Assembly (NCBI GenBank): GCA_958510875.1
Contig: OY294067.1
Location: forward strand, 253,719,736-253,783,735
Length of the DNA: 64,000 nucleotides
Source of the DNA: Endomychus coccineus
Lineage: Eukaryota; Arthropoda; Insecta; Coleoptera; Endomychidae
Direction: 5' to 3'
Below the pieces are notes generated by a model. The model did not search any database. It was not told the origin of the DNA and worked only from the letters and a program-made list of their open reading frames with translations. Made by a program: the position numbers and the translations under genes. Positions within the stretch are counted from its first letter, which is position 1. Each line of letters starts with the position of its first letter. Positions 24,601 to 36,600 of the stretch are shown piece by piece.

Positions 24601-27600
24601 GTCATGAAGAGGGTTTATTGAATATGCACAAGGTGTATTTTCCGTAACTTTTTAAGATTTCAAATATTAGGATTTTTCGGTATAAAGAGTGCTCCTTGCC
24701 TCTGGCATACAGGGTGTGGCAAACTTTGATCGTAGTTCCATAACTCCTTTGAAACAAAACTAAACAATTTTTTTGAATGAAACCGGTCAATGGTGGACAA
24801 AAGCACATAAAAAAATTTTTTCGTACAATTCGGCTGGATAATTAAAAACGTATTTCAGGGTTACGTAGCGGTAATTATGACGGCATCAAAAAAATTAAAA
24901 AAATTGGTCATTTAATAATTTATAAAAAAGTAGGTTATATTTGCATAATTTATTATTGGGTTATCCTGTATACATGAAAATAATTATAGAATACGTGTTT
25001 TCGTCCACCATTGACCAGTTTTATTTAAACAAATTGTTATGTTTTATTTCAAAGGCGTTATAGAACTATGACCGAGGTTTACCCCACCCTGTAGTTCAAT
25101 ATGATTTGAGAACAACAAATTAAATTAAAACTCCATGTTTTAAAATATATATGGAGGCTCGTATAATGTGGAAGCAAACTTAAGTTTTTTTACACCCTGT
25201 GGCAAATAGGTGATGGCCACTATATGAATTGGTTTGTCAAAGATGTTAGGTACCTATTTGAAAAATTTGCTCTACGTATGGTATTTCGTCTTTGTAGATT
25301 ACATCTGAGAAAAGGTTTCTAATAGAATGTTAAAACTGCATCACATGTGGCTAAACGAAACAAAGTGACATCTGAAAGAAAAAAGCAACCGTCAATATCA
25401 AAGTGCTTTCAATCTAATGTTGCCAAAACTTCAAGAATTCAGGCAAGATTTATGTCGAGCATTGGTGACGTCAAATATACCCTTATCAAAACTGTCAAAC
25501 GATAATTTTCAATCTTTTTTTGATTGTGAAAATTAACATATTAATTTTTAAATAGTTTCATATTTACATTTTTTTTTCATATTTCAACTAAATTTCTTTC
25601 ATATATATGATCATATTTTCTACTTTTTCTTTTTCATATTTGCCTCACTTTACTAATCATTACTGTATTACAACACCTTCGAAATTGATAGATTCAGCTT
25701 TTGTATGAACAAAATCGTAAATATGACGGCACCCGATTTTATACAATCTTCAATTGGGTAAAGCTCCGACACATTGCTCCTAATGAAAAGTAGAAATAGA
25801 CTTAACGTACATATGACTGTGTACGATATGTATAAGGGATTGCCAATGATGGTTTATCACGTTATACGTTCATTAAAAGTTTTTAAGGTTCCCATTCGAA
25901 TAAAATTCAGAAAATTTGGAAAGAGACATCAGTCGATAAGAAAAAACAATTTGAAATATCGTCAGTGGCGTAGCTCTTCCTGTCAAACTGGAATTCCTAT
26001 GAACTTCTTTATTTCAAAATAAACATCCTGTAATTTATTATATTTTTGAATTCTACGTATTATTTTGAAAGAATTCGTATAATATACTAATTCTTCAACC
26101 TTTTTCGAATCATTACGATTCTTACAATATTGAGTTAACACATTATATCGTTTACTTTGCGATAGGAAATTTTATGCATTTTCTAAAATTAAACTGTTGA
26201 TATCACTTTAATTTTTTACTTCCGTTACTTATTTACTTTCGGCATTTTTCGCCTTTCAGACGGTATACAAATTACAATTAAAGAACATTGCTTTCGGCTA
26301 TAACTATTTCTCGGTAAACAAAGGATTACGGTTGTCATCCATACAACGAAAGGATTACTACTATAGAATAACGTGGGCTTCACGTTAATACTTAGTGATA
26401 AGAAAGAGAGAACAGAGAACTAACCAAGGAGTGGAATAATTAGATTGAAGAGCATTAAAATTGATGAAATGTCTATTTCAGGGGAGGAAATGTTATTATC
26501 TAAAAAATGATCTGTAACTGTGGAACTTATTTTTTTAAGTCTAGAGCATATTTTATGTTCGTTGAACCTAGTAGGAAATAAGTGTCCTCTTGTCCTATAT
26601 AAAAGAAATTGTATTTTTAACAAGGCTTATAAACTCCAGATTTACCGATTGTCTTCGTTTTGGCTCTATTATTGTAAAAAATATGCCCTGATTTAGAATT
26701 GGCCTTAAAAGCTATATTCAAGGTATATTTTCAAAAGTTTTTGATTTTTTCCGTGATTTTCCATTCGTCCGCCTCTACCTACCTTGATATCTTCATATCA
26801 GTATACGTATGAACAGAGCCGGAGAGAGCCGATGCGGGCAACAGTACAAACATTTGTTTGGGCCCTCATATCCCATATAGGTATATATCAGTTTTTTTCA
26901 TCCTTCATGGTCTGATTGCTTTAACCGTTGATTAGTATGATAAAATAAAATCAGTTCGAATAGTTAATATATTTCTAAAATTATATACGAAACATATTCA
27001 TAAATGTAATGTAGAAATAACAAAGAAAATTGTAATGACAGAAAAACAATAAAACCTAACTAAACAGAGATCCAGAAATATAGCGATTCAACATTATATT
27101 TATTTGTAATTTACCTATAACACTGTTAGAATAAATTCTTTGAGCTATCGCTATCTTAGTCTTTTCAGTGGATCTAAGAATATTTTTCACATGGGCTAAA
27201 GTGCTACATGATGGACTGGAGAGAACTCTATGACTTTTATGAGGTTTCGAGAAATGCGCAGTGTTGCCGTTGGCTTTGGACTTTAGGTGAAACTAGCATA
27301 AACAGCCAACGTACTTAGACAATAATATGTACATCTCATATAATACACTGAGCCAACTTTCAGAAATCTTATGGACTATGAACTGATGTTGGATACAAGT
27401 TTGCTCCACCATATTCAAAATTAGAAATTTCAATAACATTGACCAAGGCACTCATTAACTCACCTCTTTGTCTAATGAAGCAACCTGTTCAGTCAAACGA
27501 ATATTTTCTCTTCTGCTATGAATGAGGTCAGCATCTGCTCTATCAGATCTTTGTCTCAAGGATTGCATTTCGGCATGTAGACGAGCAATTTCCTGCTTAT

Positions 27601-30600
27601 AATGGCGCTCATTTCTCTCATTGGCCATTTGTAGGGATCCCATCTGTTGTTCCAGTGCGCTTTTTTCAGCCCCACTAACACCAATATCAGACTGCAACGT
27701 AACTGAAAAATTGAAACACAATGTCGATCTATTGCCCATTGCGCCATTCAAATTATCATTCAACATTAATTATTGAAAATTGTGTCTATGTGAGAAAATG
27801 GAGAGTTAGAAAACATATTTTTTTTTGCGTAACTTACTATAATTTAATAACAAATCAACTAGTGGAAGTAATTAGGTCCCTTCAGATCGACCAGTCCCAC
27901 CGTAGCTAATAGTTCCGGATAGCTACAGTGCATGTTTCCAAGGTATAATAATACCTGTACTTGGAAATAGTCAGGATTTGTCGAAATATTCCAGGTGAGC
28001 TTGCCTCTTGGCGTCGGTAATGGGCCGACGTTAAATAAAATATATCACGGTGTTAACCTCTTAAGGGTTCGGTCACTTGGGTGAGCATGATGAACACTCT
28101 CGAGTGGGAACCTCCATTAGGTGACATGTGACACCGGAGCGCAAAGGGCCTCGGCCTAGGCATTAAACCTCAAATGTCCCCCTTCGCTTAATAATAATAG
28201 TAACTAGGTCTCTTCAGATCGACCAGTAACACCTTAACTAATAGTTCCGGACAGCTGCAGTGCATATTTCCGAGTTATAAATACGAGGTCTGTCCCAAAA
28301 GTATCCGACTTGCATTCATATCTTCGCGCCACAACACTCCGGCTACCTCTGTAGGGTACGAACGTCACCAGTAACTCCTAACCTTCTCCTCAGATGCCTT
28401 GGTTACCGATGAGACGCCATAGTTCCCGCGCAGCGTGTATTTGTTTACTTTTCCGTTCGTCGGATTTTGTTTACTGTTAAAAATGACGGAAAGAACTGAA
28501 CAGCGAATTTGTATAAAATTTTGTTTTAATCTTGGTAAAAGTTGTGCGGAAACTATTGAAATGTTACAAAAGGCCTTTGGAGACGAGTGTATGGGCAAAA
28601 CACAAATAAAAGAGTGGTATAAGCGGGTTAAAAGTGGCAGCATATCTGTTGACAGTGATCCTCATTCTGGTCGACCTTCGACGGGAACAACATCCGATAA
28701 TGTCAAGCGTGTACGAGTTGCGATTGGACAAGATCGTCGTTTGACTGTGAGGGAACTAGAAGATGACCTCTTGGAATGCCGATAAGTACTGTTTGGCTAA
28801 TTTAAACCAAGAATTTGGGAATGACTCGTATGTGTGCAAAATTCATCCCAAAACTATTGCAAAAAACCTTCGATTAGAAATCGCTCAGGACAATCTGGAA
28901 ATGATCAATAGTGATGAAAATTTGTAAAATATTAAAACATAGCTCCCTGCGACTTTTGGCTATTTCCTCGATTGAAAATGCCTCTTAAAGAACACTGATT
29001 CGACAAAGTGACTGTTGAAACTAATGCGACGAATGCACTAAAGGCGATTCCAAAAACTGACTTTCAAGACTGCTTTAGAAAGTGGAATCATCGATATGAG
29101 CGTGTTGTTCAATCAAATGGGGACTACTTTGAAGGATGCCACCAACCGGATGACGAAGAATAAGCCAAGCGCCGAGAAATCGAGGTAGTCAGATACTTTT
29201 GGGACAGACCTCGTACTCTACTGTATAGTATCTAACAAGCAATTTGTTTAAGTATTTCGTTCATTATTAAATTCGTTGGTGTCGTCTTATTGTCACTAGA
29301 ATACTAAGATTCCCCTGACTTCAAGGAAGAACGAGATATCCATTAATCAATGTTTTACATTGCATTTTTTTGTCTAAGTGGAACATTTATACCTCCGCAA
29401 AGATTTCGACCAGTACCACTGCAGCTTCCTCGTCCCGCCGATGAGCTTGAGAGAATGGTGTTACTGGTGACCTAATTTCCTTCGCTTACAATTTATTTTC
29501 AATGAATCAAAATGAAATTGGCCTTTTTTTAGAAGTGGTGATAGCAATATTGTTAATAGTACAAATTAAAAATTGAATGTCAAAGATAATATAAATCTTT
29601 CGGAATTATTTATTATTACTGAAGAGCTTAAGTAGTAAGTGGTCAAATACAGTTTTCATTTCTCAGAATAACGTAGTAGCACGTAGTAAGGGGGGATTGG
29701 GACGAGCAAAGAGTTCTATATAGAACTCTTTGGGGAGGAGACGTTCAATCTGTGTAAAGTTTGCAATATTGTCATACTTTAAAATTGAACTCTAATGTGA
29801 TCCCCCAATTTTTCTTACTACGCCATTGTCATGATGATCATGATTGTGCGACAGAATGGTATTCATATCTCAGTCAAGTTACTACATGAAAAATTAACAC
29901 TGATATTAAAAACAGGTAACTAAGTGATTCTGTTCGTTTAGGTACTTACTTATTTTGCTCTGCATGTCTTTCTTTAATTCATCGATGAGAGCTTGTTTTT
30001 GAGCGCACTCACGCCTCAGATCCCCATTTTCTCTACGCTGCTTGTCTGATTCCAATTGGAGTTTATTGGTTGTTTCCCACTGAACACCTAATTCGGTGGT
30101 CAACTGTTCGATTTGTTGAGTGTATCTTCTTTCGACTGCACTTCTCTCATCGGAAATTCTACGACTCTAAAACGATAACGATTGATTTATTCATTTGAAA
30201 TGTAATAAATTTCATTTTCAATAATCCACCTGATCTGCTATAGCATCACGTAATTTACTGTGCTGCCGCTCCAGCTCATCCTTTAGACGTCTTATCTCTA
30301 AGTCCGCTGCATTTTTCTCATAATGCGCCTGTTCGGCTGCGTCAATGCTCCTCTTAACTTGACCACATGTGTCGTTTTCTTTGTCTTTCAATTTCGATAG
30401 AAGGGCTTCCAATTTCGAAACAGAGTTTTGCAGATCAAGTTTGTCTCTGTAACAATATTTCAATACGTTTGGAGTGCTCTGTTCTCGATCGAGGAGGCAG
30501 CATAACTTTCGGAATACATTTACATAAATCAAGTTTAATAGAGGCTAGGGCTCAGTAGAACGAGAAAGTTTGTAACGTTACTGACCGATCATCCTGTTGA

Positions 30601-33600
30601 AGTAACACATAACCGACAAACAGCGTTATAAAAAGACCAAATTATTTAACGCCATCTATGAATATATGTCTCACTAAGAAATCTAACAATGTACCACGTT
30701 GAGCAAAAGATTTCTCTAACTTTCAAAGGTACGAGAAATGTTAAACTGCTTGAATGCCAAAAGGGAGACCAAACGGAACCAATGTAACAATCGAGATACG
30801 AATGAAAGTATGAGTACATCCATTTGTTCTAGTTTTTGCCAGATAACAATGGACGCCACGTTAATATTTAGAAAACCAAATATATATTTCGGGAATTAAA
30901 TTGCCCCAATATATCAATGGAATGGAAGAGGGTGCTTATTGATCTACCGAAGGTTTCTGGATATTGATGTGATTTTGGGCAGTGGCGGCTCGTGAATTTT
31001 TGAGAGAGGAGGCTGGACATAAAATGTTTTTGTAAAAATATACTCTATTCACAGCCTTTTAACCTTTGCCCAGCGACCGTACCAGCTACTTCAGTGACAA
31101 AATTAATTGTTACCCAGCAAGAACCAACTTGGAGGTATGGAGTTTCTCTTGGCAAAAAATTTTTTTGTTCGTTTTTTGTCTTATTTTTTTTGGATTTTTA
31201 ATATTTTTTCTTTTTTTTTGAATTTTTCATATTTCGTATTTTTTTTATTCATTTTATTAACTTTTTTTTATACATTAACGGAATTCTACGGTCTTTAGTT
31301 TGCGAAAAATGATCAATAATATTATCGAAGAATGTATCACTTTGTTTTAAGTGTTTTACTAAATCTTTTTCAATAGATATTAAACTAACATTGTATGAAC
31401 GATTTTGGCCCATTGTATTTGGCATGTACGTTTTAATTCGTTTGAAAGTAGAAAATGATCTCTCCACCGATGCCGACGTGACAGGAATGGTGACTGTCAA
31501 TCAAAGTAGTTTATAAAACTGAGGTAAAACTTGTTGAAAATCATTGTCTATCATATATTTTATCATATCGGCGTGAATGTCGTACTGGCCTAAAATATCT
31601 TTATCCGAGAATATAACGCATAATTCATTGGGCAGTGCTATTTTATCAAAAAATTTATACAAAAAAATTCAATCCATGTAAATCGGAAAATCGAATCTCA
31701 ATTTGACCTTTAATAGTATCTAAAATTTCATAAAAAAAGTGTTTATAATGTAGTTTCTTGTCTACCAAATTATATGTTTTCCTCCTTTAACAATATTCTG
31801 TTTACCGGTTAATTTAAACTTAATACTCGATGTAATATGTTCCTGCGATATTTCATGTCTGTCTATAACACGAGCAACATTTTTCAAATCATCATAACCC
31901 GAGTGCCCCCAACATGAAGTTGTATCAGATGTAAATAGCAAGCAAGACCAGTAATATAATTTATTGTGTACCTCAGATCCCGTTAACCATAAATATTTTT
32001 TACAATTATCAGTATCAAATGATCGATTTTGAAACATACCTGTCATCACTAATCTTTTCAGCAACTAAATCACTACTCATTTTAACGTTTAATAACCAAA
32101 GACCTCTTTGTTAATAACTCAAAAACACTTTTATCATATGTTAGTCCACTAAATGGATTTTCTAAAAGGCAGCAACTAACTCACTAACACTCATTTTAAA
32201 TTTACAACAGACAACAACCTAACCTCACTTCGCGTGGCGTGACAACACATAAACAAGCACCTACTCAGCAGTCGGCAGAACGCACGTGTCGTATTTCATA
32301 GATTGCGAGCGGCTGCCGCAGGCTAGCCTCCAGAGGGTGTTGCCATTTTCGCTGATTTAGCCTATTTGGCGATCGGACTGCTCAGAAAAACGGCAACTGC
32401 GTTGAACAACACATGCTCAGCGTTTGAGATTTATAGAGCGTTTGAGACTTATAGCCTCAGGGCACTGCTGCCAGATAAAAAATAACTACTGAGAACGGGG
32501 AATTAATTGTAAAATTTTAAAAATTATCAGAGAAACAGGAAATAAAATGGAGAATGATCATTAAGATAAATGATAAATTGCTGAGGAGGCTGAGCCTCCT
32601 TAGCCTCCTTCGAGGAGCCGCCACTGATTTTGGGTACATACATTCATTTGGTGTTGTTAAGTTAACTGATTTAGTAAATATTTTACCTTTGTAAGTTGTC
32701 AATCTGTTTTTTGTAAGCTTCGAATCCTATGCCGTCTAAAATGCTACCATCTGATATTTTTCGTTTATAAGAATCGTTGTCCTCTTGAGCTTTTTTCAAG
32801 TCAATTTTTGCTTGAGTCAGTTGTGCTTCCAATTCAGATATTCTGGATTCGAAAACTATCGGTGGGCCCTCGAGAATCTTGATCTTCTTTGATTTCTTTG
32901 GAGATTTCATAGTCTGAATATGAAGACATATTTTAATTTTGTTTCTTCAAAACTATTTCCAACATAGTAGTTTTTCTGGTGATAACGTCTCAATTTGTGT
33001 TGAATTCAAAACCTAAATTGACTTTTACTGTTCCAACTTGTAAGGCATTTCTTGAGACGCGTGTAATTTTGATTCTACATCGACTCACCTTCTAAAGATG
33101 TGTGATCTTACAAAGATCTAAATGAATTTCCATATCAAACAATAAATGAACTAAACTGCTCTTCAAATTTTGAAAATTGTAGCATGTTTTACTAGGTTCA
33201 ATCCTGGAGAGCTGGGGCTATATTAAATGCATGTTCATCATGTTTCCAGAATACCAGACAAATACCACTCCAGACCATCATTCTCTGAACCTCTGAATTT
33301 CAAGCTGCACAAGGCCAGAATTTTTTTTGGATTACAATATTTTCGTTTCGCCAATACCAATATTGTATCACAATCCAGTAGAGATCATGTTTACATATAG
33401 GTACTACTGAAAAGTCTAGATAACCATCATAATCCTATGCAGGATAACCTCATGCTAACGCATAGTTAGGAGGTGATAATTGGCACAAGCCTTATTTAAT
33501 TTGGAAATAATGTTTATCCATCTAATCTTAGGTGTGATTATGATGGTGCAAAATGATTTTTATGCAATTTTTTTTTATTGTACTAGAAAAAAGTACATTT

Positions 33601-36600
33601 GGAAAAGTAGTTTCAGTTGATGGAAAGCAGTTTTAGTTGATGGAAAATTGATTAGTTTTTTATTTTTAAAATTTGCTTGTACAACAGTTAAAGTTACAAA
33701 ACTGTTGGAAAATAAAAGATATGAAGTGTTCAGATTATTTGAATCGTGTTTTTCAATTTTCTTCCTTGGTAGCTTTATTGGTTATTAATTCAACTTCGCC
33801 GCTCAGATTACGAAAGGCTGATTGTTTTTCTATAGCGTGTACCACTTGAATAATTTTAGTGACTTACTTTGGTTAGCTCTGTTTCAGTTTCTGTTTCGGT
33901 TTCAGTTTCCAGCTGATCAAATACAGATTTGATGAGGGTATTTTTTTGTTTCTCGTGCAGATTCTCGTTTTCACTTATAACGTCTTTTACTTTACTTAAA
34001 AGAGATGATAGTTCTCCCTATAAAACAAAAATGCATACCTTAACAAACGAAATATGTAAATAAAAAATTTAAGTACCCTGCAGAATCTGGATTCCTTCTC
34101 TAACTGTTCTATGTAATCTTCTTGACGTTCGATGAATGACATCAATTCTGGTGGTGCCGAAGTGTTTTCAAATTTTGGTGGATCTCTATAAGATATATTA
34201 TTATATTATTGTTATTGATTATTATACAGTGTAACATAAAGGTTGGGAATAAATTATAAGTTTTTTCATGTAAAGCATTGAAACACCCGTTGAGCATAAC
34301 TTCATGTAAAAAAAGCTATTATTTTTTACTAAGGAATCCATCTTTTAATTTATTCCCAACCTTTATGTTACACCCTACTATTTGCAATAGTAATGGAAGC
34401 ATGTCATCTAACTAGGGGTCTAAAACAGGTAAGCTCAGTGATAGCTGATACTTTTCATTGCATTAAGCAATGAGCATACTTCAACATCGTATATTCTGTA
34501 ATATTCAGCTAAGAACTATTAGTGTCGCACGATCACCAAAGTTGATTTGAAAATTTCATATGACTAATTTGTATGTTATCTCATGTTTTTGGGTGTTCTA
34601 AAAACGGGAAAACTAGTTGAAAAATTCCTGGAGTGCCGCTAGAAAAGTTATGTTCATTTTCTTGCGGAAAAACTGGAAATGTTCCGGGTTTTTTCATTTA
34701 TTTAAATTAATTTTGAAATAAAGCTTCATAAAAACACGTCATAGATAATTTGAATACGCGTCGAATGAGCCAAGGTAGAAGTCACTTGAAGATTAAAGCC
34801 TGAGATAAGGCCCATTTTATGATTTTTTTTCGGTTTACAAAATATTTTTTTTTAAATAGAAAAAAGATTGTAAAAATATTTTGTCTGCGTGGAAAGTTGG
34901 CATTTTTATTCTACTTTTCACTGGATTTTTTTGTCGCCAAAATTTGAATTTCGCGAAAAACCGTAAAATTGCTATTGCACGCCGAAAAATGCATGACTCA
35001 AAACAAAATGCATTTTGTAGATTTTAACATTACCTAAAATAACAATCAAATCACATTTTGCCGAAATTTGGCGGGTCGTTGAAAATTTTTGACCTTGGAA
35101 ATTTTGAGGTTAGAAAATTCGAAAAAAAAAACAAATTCGAGATACTGTTAGAGCTCTCCGCTTATTTTGAGCAATTGTAGATCAATTTTGCTTCAGTTGG
35201 AAGTCTAGATATTCATATAAACGTGTTTGGGACTGTAGCGGGCCCAATAGCAGGCCCAATTTTGGGCCCATCGTGAAAATCCAAATTTCAATGGAAAGTA
35301 GATGACTTCCTTTAATTAAATCCAAAAGTGTGACCTTAGCCACATAAAAAATGATAGTTTGCATGATAATTTTTTTCTCTTTGACTCGCTCTAGATTTTT
35401 TTCAATGATGGCTAGGAGGCCACACTTCTGGATTTAGATAGAGAAAGTCATCTACTTTCCATCGAATTTTTTATTTTTACGCTGGGCCCAAAATTGTGCT
35501 CGCTACCGGCTCAATCTCGTTTACATGAATATCTAGACTTCTACTGAAGCAAAATTAATAATTCAAAATACGCGTATTGAAGTGTTCTAACAGTATCTCG
35601 ACTTTGGTATTTTTCAAATATTCTAACCTCAAAATTTATCCAATTTTCCGATGTCAAAAATTTTCAATGCACCCGTAAAATTTGGCATTTATAGCAAAAT
35701 GTGATTTGATTGTTATTTTAGGTAATATTTGATAAAATATGAGTCAAAATATGCATTTTTCAGTGTGCAGTTTTACGGTTTTTCACGAAATTCAAATTTT
35801 GGCGACAAAAAAATCCAGTGATAAGTGGAATAAAAATGCCAACTTTCTTCGCAATCAAAATATATTTACAACCTTTTTTATATTGAAAAAAAAATATTTT
35901 GTAAACTGAAAAAAAATCACAAAATGGGCCTCTCGAGCTTTAACCTTCAAATGACTTCTACCTTGGCTCATTCAACGCGTATTCAAATTATCTATGATTT
36001 CGATCTCTTGTATTTTTTGTATGAGGCTTTATTTCAAAATTAATTTAAATAAATGAAAAAACCTGGAAAATTTCCAGTTTTTTTTTTGACAAAATGGCCA
36101 TAACTTTTCTAGCGGTATTCTCTAATAAAATAATTCATTAATCTGTAAAAACTTTAATCAAAGCAATTCGTTTAATTTCATTATACCTTTCCGACAATAT
36201 TTGTGACCTTTCTGCACTGATCTTTAATTGTTGAGAATCCATTATATTACAAATGATCACTACAGAGTGGAAAAATTCCAAAATAAACTTTTATTATAAA
36301 AATAAAAGAGAACAGGACATGTTTTGCTACTGTCTGAATAAATATAGTAAAAGTTAATTTTGAAATTTTCTTCCAGTGTATTGTTCATTTGTAATACTTT
36401 CTGCATATCATTGAAACACTATTTTATATAATGAAAAATATGTATAATACTGAAATGAAACCAACTCAAATTTGTACAAACAGCAAAGTTTAGTTGCTGA
36501 CATTTCGTCACACCTTGGGCATATTTCACTATTCTACATATTTTAGAAATAAATTTACACCAAGTATCCAAATAGATATTTTACGTAATCGCTGATTTAT

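Noticed and set aside
25774..26022. 82-codon basic open frame on the + strand
   Set aside because: Composition is unusual but there is no motif, no Kozak support and no neighbouring exon.
26813..26875. CAGAGCCGGAGAGAGCC, like a hAT tip
   Set aside because: No inverted partner or duplication was found within the window.
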